This document shows positions 53,373-63,900 of a stretch of DNA of 64,000 bases, piece after piece (positions within the stretch are counted from its first letter, which is position 1; every line of letters starts with the position of its first letter). The DNA comes from Flaviramulus_B aquimarinus (GTDB lineage: Bacteria; Bacteroidota; Bacteroidia; Flavobacteriales; Flavobacteriaceae), in NCBI RefSeq assembly GCF_039543205.1, contig NZ_BAABJH010000006.1, forward strand, positions 325,337 through 389,336. The letters run 5' to 3'. Both the position numbers and the translations under genes were made by a program. The notes under the pieces are model-generated. The model worked only from the letters and a program-made list of their open reading frames with translations, was not told where the DNA came from and did not search any database.

Positions 53373-55127
53373 TTGGAACACTTTGTAGTATCAGCCAGGA
53401 AATACAGACCACAAGCGTTTAAAGACGTTGTTGGTCAGCAGGCTATTACAAATACTTTATTGAATGCTATTGAAAATAATCACTTAGCACAAGCCTTATT
53501 ATTTACAGGTCCACGTGGTGTCGGAAAAACAACATGTGCACGTATTTTGGCTAAAATGATTAATAGCGATGGTTCAGAAACCCATGATGAGGATTTTGCT
53601 TTTAATATTTTTGAATTGGATGCCGCATCAAACAACTCGGTTGATGACATTAGAAGCTTAACAGACCAAGTTAGAATACCGCCACAAGTTGGAAAGTACA
53701 AAGTGTATATTATTGACGAGGTACACATGCTATCTCAAGCTGCTTTTAATGCATTTCTTAAAACTTTAGAAGAACCTCCAAAACATTGTATTTTTATTTT
53801 AGCAACTACCGAAAAACATAAAATAATCCCAACCATATTATCGCGTTGTCAAATTTTTGATTTTAAACGCATTACGGTGAAAGACGCTAAAATATATTTA
53901 AAATATATAGCAGAGGAACAAGATGTAACTGCAGATGATGATGCCTTACATATTATAGCTCAGAAAGCAGATGGCGCTATGCGTGATGCCCTTTCCATTT
54001 TTGACAGAGTGGTTAGCTTTTCCGGTAAAAACTTGACAAGGCAAGCCGTTACGGAAAACTTGAATGTGCTTGATTACGAAACCTATTTTACAAGCACTGA
54101 TCTTATTCTAGAAAATAAAATTCCAGAATTATTACTTCAGTTTAACAATACATTATCTAAAGGTTTTGATGGCCACCACTATATTGCTGGTTTAGCATCG
54201 CATTTTAGAGATTTATTGGTAAGTAAAACACCAGAAACCATAGATCTTTTGGAAGTTGGAGACCAAACCAAAGCCAAATATTTAGAACAAGCCAAAAAAA
54301 CTTCGCAACAATTCTTAATGCAAGGTATTAACTTAGCAAACGATTGCGACCTTAAATACAAAACCAGTAAGAATCAACGCTTACTCGTTGAATTATGTAT
54401 CATGCAGCTTGCCTCTATCACTTTTGATGGAGAAAAAAAAAATAGTAAACATTACATAATTCCTGCATCTTACTTTAAAAAGAAAGGTATTACGCCTATT
54501 CCTGTAAAAGTTTCAGAACAAAAAAGTAATGATGATATATCTGCTGATACCAATTCTATTAGCAAAAAAGTAGAAGTAGGGAAACTTAAAACTACAGTAA
54601 CAAACTCAAAAGTAGTAGAATCGTTTCAGGTTGCAGCACCTCCAAAAATTGTTTTAAAGCAAGAAACAAAGCGTACTTCTGGTCTTTCCTTAAGTAGTAT
54701 AAAAGCAAAAAAAGAACATCTTATTAAACAGATTGATGTTGTTATAGACGAAGAAAATCTACCAAAAGAACCTTTTACCGAAAAAGAACTCATAAGTGCC
54801 TGGAATACATTTATTGAAAAAATACGGGAAGATGGCAAGCATAATTTAGCGTCTATTCTGTCTATTGATATTCCTAAAGTAAAAGATAACACGATCCATT
54901 TAGAGTTTCCTAATGCCACAAATAAAGTAGAAGTAGAACGTCAACAATACGATCTTTTAGCCTTTATTAGAAAAACTTTAAATAACTTTGATATCAGTTT
55001 ATCTATTTCTGTAAATGAAATTATGGAAAAGAAATATGCCTATACAGCACAAGATAAATTTGAAAAATTAATGGACAAAAATCCAAACATTGATGTTTTA
55101 AGAAAAACTTTCGATTTAGATGTTTAA
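53373..55127 (+). CDS. dnaX: DNA polymerase III subunit gamma/tau
   Basis: A clamp-loader ATPase of about 584 residues. It has VVSARKYRPQAFKDVVGQQ, Walker A GPRGVGKTT (46-54), IIDEVHMLSQAAFNAFLKTL, and SRCQIF sensor region. The four-Cys zinc module found in E. coli and most DnaX between Walker A and the DAAS strand is absent (INSDGSETHDEDFAFNIFELDAAS). Family members in this group start at EHFVVSARKYRP; I therefore take the TTG at 53373. An in-frame ATG at 53328 would add 15 residues. The 3' half (tau-like, about 380-584) is less conserved and Lys-rich. Confidence 0.93.
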   Translation: MEHFVVSARKYRPQAFKDVVGQQAITNTLLNAIENNHLAQALLFTGPRGVGKTTCARILAKMINSDGSETHDEDFAFNIFELDAASNNSVDDIRSLTDQVRIPPQVGKYKVYIIDEVHMLSQAAFNAFLKTLEEPPKHCIFILATTEKHKIIPTILSRCQIFDFKRITVKDAKIYLKYIAEEQDVTADDDALHIIAQKADGAMRDALSIFDRVVSFSGKNLTRQAVTENLNVLDYETYFTSTDLILENKIPELLLQFNNTLSKGFDGHHYIAGLASHFRDLLVSKTPETIDLLEVGDQTKAKYLEQAKKTSQQFLMQGINLANDCDLKYKTSKNQRLLVELCIMQLASITFDGEKKNSKHYIIPASYFKKKGITPIPVKVSEQKSNDDISADTNSISKKVEVGKLKTTVTNSKVVESFQVAAPPKIVLKQETKRTSGLSLSSIKAKKEHLIKQIDVVIDEENLPKEPFTEKELISAWNTFIEKIREDGKHNLASILSIDIPKVKDNTIHLEFPNATNKVEVERQQYDLLAFIRKTLNNFDISLSISVNEIMEKKYAYTAQDKFEKLMDKNPNIDVLRKTFDLDV

Positions 55128-55707
55128 AATTCTATATATAAGTAGATTAGAAATATTTTTTTTAATCTTGACAATCACATTAATAAGCTGTGACGGAAGG
55201 GATAGAATACACAAAATAAACGCCGAGGTTTTACATGAAGGGAATCTTTTAAATGTATTTAGCCAACAAATAAAATTCATTCCCGAACAACCTATAATAA
55301 TCGCTACAGATACCATTTTAAAAAATGGCTTTCAAATTAAAATAAAGTACAATTCTTTGGAGAACCATGATATTGTTAAAATTGTAAAAAATAAAAAAAA
55401 CACTATAACAAAAGTGCACTACAAAAATTTTGAGGCTAAAATTGAAGTTTTAAAGGATGGTAATATAATTAACAAAAGTAGTATTAGTAAAGCCCTTTTT
55501 AACAAGTTTCAAAATCCTGATTTTTGGACAAAAGCAATTATGCAATATGTATGGATAGACTATGAAGCTTCAGCCAAAAGTAATATATACTTAAATACAT
55601 CATTCCATATTCCAAATACAGATACGTTTAAAGATTTTATTTTGAAAATTGATAAAAACGGTATGATGCAAATTAATCAAAGAAATCTTACTAAAAATAT
55701 TATATAA
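55120..55707 (+). CDS. Putative lipoprotein, DUF4738-like
   Basis: A 195-residue protein with a lipoprotein signal, FFLILTITLISCDGRD (Cys24). The mature part is beta-rich with many Ile, Asn and Lys. I tentatively compare it with DUF4738 lipoproteins of Bacteroidota; this is from memory and weak. It overlaps the dnaX end by 8 nt and precedes miaE by 3 nt, so it is in a tight operon. Confidence 0.6.
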   Translation: MFKILYISRLEIFFLILTITLISCDGRDRIHKINAEVLHEGNLLNVFSQQIKFIPEQPIIIATDTILKNGFQIKIKYNSLENHDIVKIVKNKKNTITKVHYKNFEAKIEVLKDGNIINKSSISKALFNKFQNPDFWTKAIMQYVWIDYEASAKSNIYLNTSFHIPNTDTFKDFILKIDKNGMMQINQRNLTKNII

Positions 55708-55710
55708 ACT

Positions 55711-56292
55711 ATGCTAGGGTTAAAACTTCCAACAGATCCACGTTGGGTAAACATTGTTGAAAAAAATATTGAAGAAATATTAACAGACCATGCCTTTTGT
55801 GAGCAAAAAGCAACTAGCACTGCTATTTCACTTATAGTCAGTTTCCCAGAATATACTGAGTTAGTACAGGAAATGGTTGCTTTGGTAAAAGAAGAAATTA
55901 GTCATTTTAAAATGGTTCACGATAAAATTATTGCTCGGGGCTGGACATTAGGACGTGACAGACGAGACGATTATGTTATTGAACTATTACAGTTTTTCCC
56001 TAAAGGTGGTAGTAGAACCACACAATTGATACATCGTTTATTATATGCTGCATTAATAGAAGCTAGAAGCTGCGAACGTTTTAGGCTGCTTTCTGAGGAA
56101 CTGGAAGATAAAGAATTAGCGGAGTTTTACAGAAACCTAATGATTAGTGAAGCCAATCATTACACCATGTTTTTAGGCTTTGCTAGACAATATGGCGAAA
56201 AAAAAGAAGTTGATACCAAATGGCAACAACTTCTTGATTATGAGAGTAAAATTATAAGTAATCTTGGAACAACAGAGACTATTCACGGTTAA
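55711..56292 (+). CDS. miaE: tRNA-(2-methylthio-N6-isopentenyladenosine) hydroxylase
   Basis: A 193-residue ferritin-like diiron monooxygenase. Iron-binding Glu and His appear in DHAFCEQKATSTA, VKEEISHFKMVHD, EARSCERFRLLSEEL and SEANHYTMFLGFARQY. It hydroxylates ms2i6A37 in some tRNAs, an oxygen-dependent step. The N-terminus MLGLKLPTDPRWVNI is standard. Its stop overlaps the stop of the convergent gene by 3 nt. Confidence 0.92.
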   Translation: MLGLKLPTDPRWVNIVEKNIEEILTDHAFCEQKATSTAISLIVSFPEYTELVQEMVALVKEEISHFKMVHDKIIARGWTLGRDRRDDYVIELLQFFPKGGSRTTQLIHRLLYAALIEARSCERFRLLSEELEDKELAEFYRNLMISEANHYTMFLGFARQYGEKKEVDTKWQQLLDYESKIISNLGTTETIHG

Positions 56293-56816
56293 AATTTATA
56301 ACCAACCCCCAATTGAATATTTCTATTCTTAGCTGTTATACCTAAATTATCATCAAAAATATTTCGAATACCATAATTATATCTTACATCAGCAAATATG
56401 GCATAGTTTATTCGGTACTCTACTCCAACAACTGCAGAATATGCTAAATTTTTAAGCCCATCTTCATATTTATGTACTTTAATTCCTATTTGCGGACCTA
56501 AACCAGCATGGATTTTTTCGCTTACTCTAAACTTTAATAAAATCGGTAATTGAATATAATCTAAATTAAGTGCTTCAGTTTTTGCGCCTTCAGCAGAAAA
56601 CTGTAATTCAGGCATTAAAGATAAGGTTTTGGATAAACTAATGTTTGCTAAAAAACCAATATAAACACTGTTTCTATGCTTGTTTTCCATTGTTGGTGTA
56701 CCATCAAAATCTATATGTGAAATTGTGTAACCACCTCTAACACCATACTTTACGTCTTGAGAAAATCCGTAAAACGAAAAACTAAGTAGTACTGTTAATA
56801 GTAATGTTTTTTTCAT
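56289..56816 (-). CDS. Outer-membrane beta-barrel protein (OmpA/porin-like)
   Basis: A 175-residue protein with a signal peptide (about 1-19, LLLTVLLSFSFYGFSQ) and eight alternating strands, starting VKYGVRGGYTISHIDF and ending NRNIQLGVGYKF, the terminal aromatic that marks barrels for BAM assembly. It fits the small eight-stranded outer-membrane-protein family (OMP_b-brl). Function unknown. Confidence 0.86.
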   Translation of the reverse strand: MKKTLLLTVLLSFSFYGFSQDVKYGVRGGYTISHIDFDGTPTMENKHRNSVYIGFLANISLSKTLSLMPELQFSAEGAKTEALNLDYIQLPILLKFRVSEKIHAGLGPQIGIKVHKYEDGLKNLAYSAVVGVEYRINYAIFADVRYNYGIRNIFDDNLGITAKNRNIQLGVGYKF

Positions 56817-56916
56817 AATTAATAGGTTTGGGATATAATTATTAAGTAATTATATGGATACGAATATATATTATAAAATTAAAATTTTACAATTATAAAG
56901 GGTAAAATGCACAATT

Positions 56917-57822
56917 TTACTGTGTATTGCTAGAAACCGTATCGTAATAGATACTTTTTATTATGCCATCTGCCAATCCGATTTTTGGAACATAAATGTT
57001 TTTGGCACCACTCCATTTCATAGCTGAAAGATAAATCCGCATGGCTGGAATAATAACATCGGCTCTGTCTTGGTTTAACGATAATTCAGTTATACGCTCT
57101 TCATAAGAATAAGTCTGAAGCATGTTATAATAAGATGTCATATAAAAATAAGAAAGCGGTTTCCCTATAGATTTACCCGAAACTTTAAATATTTTATTAA
57201 TATTCCCTCCAGAACCTATTACATCAATTTTATGATAACCTTTAGCATGCAATCCTATCCATTCTTGCAATTCTTGCCATGTCTCTTTCTTAACCATATC
57301 ATTAAGCAATCTTACTGTACCGATTTTAAAAGATCTAGAAGCAGCTTGTTTTCCTCTATGTATTATGGTAAACTCTGTACTACCACCACCAACATCAACA
57401 TATAAATACGTTTTATTGGGGTCTATATACTTATTCAAATCCGTAGCTGCAATAATTGCCGCTTCTTCTTCGCCTTCAATTATATCTATACTTAAACCAG
57501 AATGCTCTAAAACTAAATCAACGACTTGTTTTCCATTCTTAGACTCTCGCATAGCGGAAGTTGCACAAGCCTTGTATTTTACTACTTTATGGGATTTCAT
57601 AAGTAATTTAAAAGCCAGCATGGTATCTAAAATACGTTTTGTGTTTTCTTTAGAAATCTTGTTTTTTATAAATACATCGGCACCCAAACGAATAGGAACA
57701 CGAACTAATGAGTTTTTTTTGAATATAACAGGCTTTCCTTTTTCTTCTATAATATTTGAAATAAGTAATCTAACCGCATTGGAACCAATATCTATGGCAG
57801 CATATTTTTTTATTGATAGCAT
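56917..57822 (-). CDS. ppx: Exopolyphosphatase/guanosine pentaphosphatase family protein
   Basis: A 301-residue Ppx/GppA-type protein with AAIDIGSNAVRLLI (phosphate 1), KACATSAMRESKNG, EGEEEAAIIAATDL, VDVGGGSTEFTI (phosphate 2) and GSGGNINKI. At about 300 residues it is the short form without the C-terminal HD-like part. It degrades polyphosphate or pppGpp. It starts 3 nt after ppk1 in the same operon, so polyphosphate is the probable substrate. Confidence 0.92.
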   Translation of the reverse strand: MLSIKKYAAIDIGSNAVRLLISNIIEEKGKPVIFKKNSLVRVPIRLGADVFIKNKISKENTKRILDTMLAFKLLMKSHKVVKYKACATSAMRESKNGKQVVDLVLEHSGLSIDIIEGEEEAAIIAATDLNKYIDPNKTYLYVDVGGGSTEFTIIHRGKQAASRSFKIGTVRLLNDMVKKETWQELQEWIGLHAKGYHKIDVIGSGGNINKIFKVSGKSIGKPLSYFYMTSYYNMLQTYSYEERITELSLNQDRADVIIPAMRIYLSAMKWSGAKNIYVPKIGLADGIIKSIYYDTVSSNTQ

Positions 57823-57825
57823 ATA

Positions 57826-59889
57826 TTAGTTTTCTAATTTTTTAATATAATAATCATAAACAGCAAACTGCGACCTTACTTTTTCTTGATCATTAATTCT
57901 ATATTCATTTTCTTGAGAATCGTTTAATACTCTTGCTTTAACATTATCACTCCAACTAATGTTAAACGTTTCAATAATTTCTTTCTTAATCTCTTCATCA
58001 TAAATTGGACAACTTACCTCTACTCTATTGTCAATATTTCTTGTCATCCAATCTGCCGAAGATATATATAATTTTGAATCACCATTATTGCCAAAAATAT
58101 AAACTCTTGAGTGTTCTAAAAATTTATCTATAATACTAATCACTTCAATATTTTCACTCATACCTTTTACACCAGGAATTAAGCAACAAATACCTCTTAC
58201 GATCATTTGAATTTTTACACCAGCTCTACTTGCCTCATATAGTTTATCAATCATAGTGTAACTGGATATACTATTCATTTTTAACCTGATAAGACCTTCT
58301 TTTCCATTTTTAACACTTTCTATCTCATTATCAATTAACCTAAAAACCGCCTTTTGTGTATAATGTGGAGATACTATTAAATGCTTGTAGGTATTAATTT
58401 TGTAATTGGTTTCAAAGAAGCCAAAAATTTTATTTACATCTTTAAGTATTTTTTGATTAGCGGTAAACAACGTATAATCGGTATAGATTTTAGCGGTAGA
58501 TTCATTAAAATTCCCTGTACTAACAAAACCATAGCGCTTTATTTTCTTACCCTCTTCACGCTCAATAACACACATTTTACTATGTACCTTAAGACCCGTT
58601 ACACCAAAAATTAAGTTCACACCTTCATCTTCCATTTGCTGTGCGTAATCAATATTGGCCTGTTCGTCAAACCGAGCTCGAAGCTCTATAGAAACAGTAA
58701 CTGATTTCCCATTAATAGCTGCATTTATCAATGAACTCGCTATATGTGAAATTTCTGCAAGACGATAAATCGTAATCTTTATGGTTTTTACTTTTGGGTC
58801 CAGAGCAGCTTCTCTCAAAAATTTAACAACATAAGAAAACGTCTGGTAAGGTGCATAAAGTAAATAATCTTTTTTAGCAATAGCTTTAAAGATACTTTCT
58901 TGAAAACTAAGCCCTTTTATGGGTAACGCTTCAATTTTATCATACATAAGATCGGTTCTTCCCAAACTAGGGAATCCCATATAGTCTCTTCTATTATGAT
59001 ATCGTCCACCTGGTATTATACTATCAGTATCATCAATACCCATTTTAGACATAAGGTATTCTAAAGTTTCCTTATGAATGGTTTTGTCGTATACAAACCT
59101 AACAGGTTCACCAACTTCTCTATGCTTTACACTATCTGATATTTTATCAATAAAGCTTTTACTCAGGTCACTTTCAAAATCTAATTCTCCATCTCTGGTT
59201 ATTTTAATCATGTGAGCAGATATACTTTTGTAATCAAAAATGTTAAATATATCGCTCAATGAATGACGTAATAAATCGTCAATCATGATTATATAACTCT
59301 TATCTCCTTCTTTTGGCAATTCAACAAACCTATTTACAGATTTAGGAATTTCAATTAATGCAAATTGCTTTTTATCACCTGGCATTAACATTCGAACTGC
59401 TAAATATGCACCACTATCTTTTAAATTAGGAAGCACTACTAAATCATTAAGAATAATAGTAACCAATGCAGGGCTTACTGTTCTTATAAAATACTTTTTA
59501 ATAAAATCATGTTGAACATCATCAATTTGAGTTTCATCTATGATATAAATATTCTCTTCTTTTAATCGTTTATCTATTGTATTTAAAATAGCGACACTTT
59601 CACTTTGTTGTTTTATAACAATTTGAGTAATAATCTCAAGTAATTCCTTAGCTTTTATTCCTCCTAGTTGGTTTTTACCATCTTTACCCGCTTCAACAAT
59701 ACGCTTTACCGTAGCATATCTTACTTTAAAAAATTCATCTAAGTTATTAGAAAAAATACCTAAAAAACGCAACCGCTCAATTAAAGGTACTGTATCATCT
59801 GCAGCTTCCTGTAAGACCCTCGCATTAAATTGCAACCAGCTTATCTCTCTATTGACATAGCTGTTATTTACAGTTTCTATCTTCGTCAT
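57826..59889 (-). CDS. ppk1: Polyphosphate kinase 1
   Basis: A 687-residue PPK1. It begins YVNREISWLQFNARVLQEA, has the PLD-like catalytic parts: LKVHSKMCVIEREEGKKI and GFVSTGNFNESTAKIYTDY, and HSRVYIFGNNGDSKLYISSADWM, which together carry the two active-site His residues. It reversibly moves the terminal phosphate of ATP onto polyphosphate chains at the membrane. First of the pair with ppx. Confidence 0.95.
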   Translation of the reverse strand: MTKIETVNNSYVNREISWLQFNARVLQEAADDTVPLIERLRFLGIFSNNLDEFFKVRYATVKRIVEAGKDGKNQLGGIKAKELLEIITQIVIKQQSESVAILNTIDKRLKEENIYIIDETQIDDVQHDFIKKYFIRTVSPALVTIILNDLVVLPNLKDSGAYLAVRMLMPGDKKQFALIEIPKSVNRFVELPKEGDKSYIIMIDDLLRHSLSDIFNIFDYKSISAHMIKITRDGELDFESDLSKSFIDKISDSVKHREVGEPVRFVYDKTIHKETLEYLMSKMGIDDTDSIIPGGRYHNRRDYMGFPSLGRTDLMYDKIEALPIKGLSFQESIFKAIAKKDYLLYAPYQTFSYVVKFLREAALDPKVKTIKITIYRLAEISHIASSLINAAINGKSVTVSIELRARFDEQANIDYAQQMEDEGVNLIFGVTGLKVHSKMCVIEREEGKKIKRYGFVSTGNFNESTAKIYTDYTLFTANQKILKDVNKIFGFFETNYKINTYKHLIVSPHYTQKAVFRLIDNEIESVKNGKEGLIRLKMNSISSYTMIDKLYEASRAGVKIQMIVRGICCLIPGVKGMSENIEVISIIDKFLEHSRVYIFGNNGDSKLYISSADWMTRNIDNRVEVSCPIYDEEIKKEIIETFNISWSDNVKARVLNDSQENEYRINDQEKVRSQFAVYDYYIKKLEN

Positions 59890-59919
59890 TTAGATTTTTT
59901 TAAATTTAGATTGGAAAAA

Positions 59920-59927
59920 CAAATATA
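59920..59927 (-). promoter_or_regulatory. -7 element (TATATTTG) of the ppk1-ppx operon
   Basis: A perfect TAnnTTTG on the minus strand 30 nt before the start at 59889. Confidence 0.55.
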
Positions 59928-59996
59928 TTCTATTTAAGCTTAATTATAAGCCAAAAAACTATTATGAAATTACTAAATGTTTGAAAAAACACATAA

Positions 59997-60482
59997 TTAC
60001 TTCAAATCTCTAGGAAATAAGGTTTTAATAGTTTTACCTGGTTTTAGGTTATTCCATTTTTCTATATCAAATTCTATAATAACCACGCCGCATGTTGGCA
60101 CATTATCAATATAATGGTCGCCATAAGTATTCACAAAAGCAGTAATAGCATGATTATGACCAAAAACCATAAGATTGGTAATAGAATCATCACACCTCCT
60201 AATAACCTTAACAAGGTTTTCTCCTGAAAAGTCGTATAAATCATGGCTTAAATGAACAATACTTTTGTCAATATTTAAGTTTAAAATAAATATATCCAAT
60301 GTTGTTTTAGTACGTATTGCATCACTACAAACAATAATATCAATATCTAATTTGTTTTCTACAAAGTAGTTAGAAACTAAATCCGCATCGCTATATCCTC
60401 TATTGTTAAGTGGCCTTTCATGATCAATAACATTATGCTTCCATGATGATTTAGCGTGTCTTACTAAAATTACTTTTTTCAT
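59997..60482 (-). CDS. sixA: SixA-like phosphohistidine phosphatase
   Basis: A 161-residue histidine phosphatase. It starts MKKVILVRHAKSSWKHN, the LVRHAKS catalytic His motif (RHG type), with HERPLNNRGYSDADLV and the second His in LMVFGHNHAITAFVN. SixA removes phosphate from phospho-His in phosphorelay or PTS proteins. I use the ATG at 60482; the frame is open 11 codons farther. It is upstream of ppk1 and is a separate unit. Confidence 0.88.
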   Translation of the reverse strand: MKKVILVRHAKSSWKHNVIDHERPLNNRGYSDADLVSNYFVENKLDIDIIVCSDAIRTKTTLDIFILNLNIDKSIVHLSHDLYDFSGENLVKVIRRCDDSITNLMVFGHNHAITAFVNTYGDHYIDNVPTCGVVIIEFDIEKWNNLKPGKTIKTLFPRDLK

Positions 60483-60962
60483 AAATATTCGATTAAATGC
60501 GTTTTTTATCGACAAAAAGTTGTTTTTTTCGATAAAAAGAACTTTATTTGTCTCATAAATTATAAAATAATGACCTTAATAGTGTTAAAAAACTATAAAA
60601 CTAATTAAACAATAACATAAATCGATGAAACAAATTATATTATCGATGAACAACAAACCAATAGCATTTAGTCGAATTTATAAGTGTCTAAGCATATTTT
60701 TTTGATTAAATAGTTTCGGATAACGTTTTTTGTTTTACCTACCAAATAATGACCTACTAAAAAATACAAAATTATTATGACCCCAAATCAAAAACATATT
60801 AATCTATCCATTATTACATTTAAAGTAATATATCCCTCTTTTTTAGTTAAAAACAATAGTGTTATTAAGAAATAAATAGTTATTGCTATAGCATTCTATG
60901 GCAATAAACGATTTATAACTAAAAGCATTACAGATATTTATAGTTATTTTATATACAATATT
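60483..60962. other. Long AT-rich upstream region of the adhesin gene
   Basis: This 480-nt gap separates the SixA gene from the giant adhesin. It contains a 10-bp inverted repeat (TTTTTATCGA at 60503-60512 and TCGATAAAAA at 60529-60538) and a direct repeat of CGATGAA at 60623-60629 and 60644-60650, 21 nt apart. I see no ORF and no perfect TAnnTTTG close to the adhesin start. Confidence 0.55.
60623..60650 (+). promoter_or_regulatory. Direct repeat of CGATGAA, possible activator site
   Basis: ATCGATGAA occurs twice with 21 nt between equivalent bases (two helical turns). The same CGATGAA box is present twice in the tandem repeat upstream of the COG5610 gene (5627-5633 and 5667-5673). Shared control is inferred, not shown. 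Confidence 0.4.
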
Positions 60963-63900
60963 ATGAGAAATAAATACAATTGTATTTCTGTCGTAAACAT
61001 AACAAAAGCTATCTTTTTAGTCTTTTTTATTGTTTTTTCTAGTTTACTAACCGCACAGCAATCGCCTTCTATACAGACAGGTGTTACGTTTCAATGGTCT
61101 GATACACAGCCTAACTTAAGCGACCCAGCTACTATTGAGTCTATTACCATAAACAGTACAGTGTACAACACTTTTGTTGTTCCTTCAGATTATGAAATGA
61201 CCAGACTAGGACCAAGTGGTCACAGTCCAAACAGATTAATAGAAAATGGTGTTACAACAGCTTCGGCAAGTAATGTTTCAAATTGGAACACCTTAGCGCT
61301 TTCAGCTTTTCAGGATAAAAATTTGAACCATTATTTTTATGCAAACCCCAATGGCCAAAACATTTGCAATGATTTTAACGCTATTGCTACTACTAACGCT
61401 CAAAAACAAACCATTTTTTATAATCCAGCAATTCCATCTAACTCAGATGGCGTATTAGCCGTTACAGAACGAGGAGGAAACAACTGTTTTTATATCGAAA
61501 TATGGGGTATCCCCGCTGGCGGAGGCGTTGAACAAAAATTAGGTGAAACTTTTATTAGAAATAGTGGAAATTACACCGGTTGTAATTTTACTTCACCAAA
61601 TAGCGGATCTGATTATTGGCATTCTGGTCGTTGTAATCAAAATGGACAAACTATTGCAATTGGTTTATTTTATTTAAATGACATTGCACCTACAGGCTCT
61701 AAAATTTCTAAAATTGAATTTGTTGGAGCAACAAGTGATCATGGTGATGGTAAATTCTTTTTACTACAAAAATATGCTGTTGATCAACAAGAACTAAATT
61801 GTATTGACACAGGCTATAGTGGCGATTTAGATTTAGTTAATAATGTACCTGATAATTCAACATATAGCTTAATATCTGGTCCTACACCAGCTGGACAGTC
61901 TTTTAATTTAAATACTGATGGAACGTATACTTATGTGCCTTCTGCTGGATATACTGGGGATGTTGTATTTGATTATGAAGTATGCTTACCTGCACCAAAC
62001 ACATCTGTTTGTGATCAGGCTACGGTAACCTTATCTTTTGTTGATTTACCACCTGAACCAACTATTAATATAGATTGTGATCCAAATAGCGATAACTTTA
62101 TAATTTCGGTAACTAGCCCATTAGATGCAGAATATGAGTATTCATTAAATAATGGCACTTACCAAAGTTCTCCAGATTTTACAAATTTACCTGAAGGTTC
62201 TTATAGTTTATCTATCAGAAGTATGTTTTCACAATGTGAAAATGACTTTCCTATGAACCCTATTATCTTAGATAATTTAGAACTTACAGGAACTGCAACA
62301 GATGTATCTTGTAGAACAGAAGCAACAGGAAATATAGATATTTCTGTATCCGGTGGTAAAACACCTTATACGTTTTCTTGGAATAATGGTGATACAACTG
62401 AAGATTTAAATAATGTCATTGCAGGAAACTATACCGTTACAGTAACTGATGCTAACGGTTGTACAATTACACAAAATTATACCATAGACCAGCCATCTCA
62501 AGAATTGTCTTCAACACGTACAATTGATGATGTTTTATGTAATGGAGATACAACAGGAGCTATTTATTTATCAGTAAGCGGTGGTACTGCCCCATATACT
62601 TTCCTATGGAATAATGGCTCAACAAATCAAAATATCACAGGTTTAGCAGCTGGTAATTATAGTGTATTAATAACTGATGCTAATGGCTGTACTGCAAACA
62701 ATTCAGCTACAGTTACAGAACCTGACTCTATACCATGTCAAATTATTGTTGATGGTTGTCCTCCAACCATAGATACAGCATGTAGTATAGATGGTTCTGG
62801 CACACCTTTTTCATGGTTGCCACCTCAATTTTCTTACCAATGCTGTACGTCTTCTCCAGGTGATAATTATTCTTTTAATGTAGAATTTGATTTGCCCGAA
62901 AGTGGTAATACCTGTTGGGACTATAATAGAGTACAAAGAATTGGTAATAATAATTTAAGATTATTTCAATCTAGTGGTACAGATGTTAATTTTACTGCAC
63001 CATTATCCTATTTTGATACAACTTCAGGAGTAATTATAAACATGGAAATTATTATTCCAAGTGGTATTTTCGATTGGACATTGGAAGTTCTTGATAATAA
63101 CACAGTTGTTTTTTCAGATACCGTTACTGGGCTTTCATCAAATGGATTGCAAACCATAACCATACCAAGTTCCATTCCAAGTGGAGCTTATAGATTAAGG
63201 TTTAGTTTTGATGATAATGGTACTAATTTAAATGCAAGAGATAAAATTGAAGTAGATAGAATTTACTACAATGCCGTATTATTAGATACAGCATGTTTGG
63301 ATGGCGTAAATTTTGCTGTGACATCAAATTATAACCCAGGAGACTTATTTCCTGATGGTACAACTGGTGTTACTTACACAGCTACATACACATATCCAGA
63401 TGGTAGCACAGATGTATTAACTTGTGGATTTGATGTTACTATTACCAATATTTCACTTTCAGAAGTAACTGCGGACAGAGAAAATGTTACATGTAATGGA
63501 GAATCTGATGGATCATTTACAATTAACGCAACAGGTGGAAATGTACCCTATACATATAGTTTAGATAATATTGATTTTACTAATACTACTGGTACATTCA
63601 GTAATCTAAGCGCAAATAATTATATCGTTTATGTAAAAGATGATAATGATTGTTCAGATACTATAAATGTAACCATTACCCAACCAGATGAATTAGAGCT
63701 TTCTATAGAAAGTATTACCGATGTAGCTTGTCTTGGCGATACAAATGGAGCTATAGACATTAGCATTTCTGGAGGTACACAACCTTACACATATGCTTGG
63801 AGTAATTCAGAAACTTCAGAAGATTTATCTAATCTTTCTGCAGCAACATATACAGTTACAGTCACAGATTCAAATGGATGTACTATTTCGGATAGTTTTG

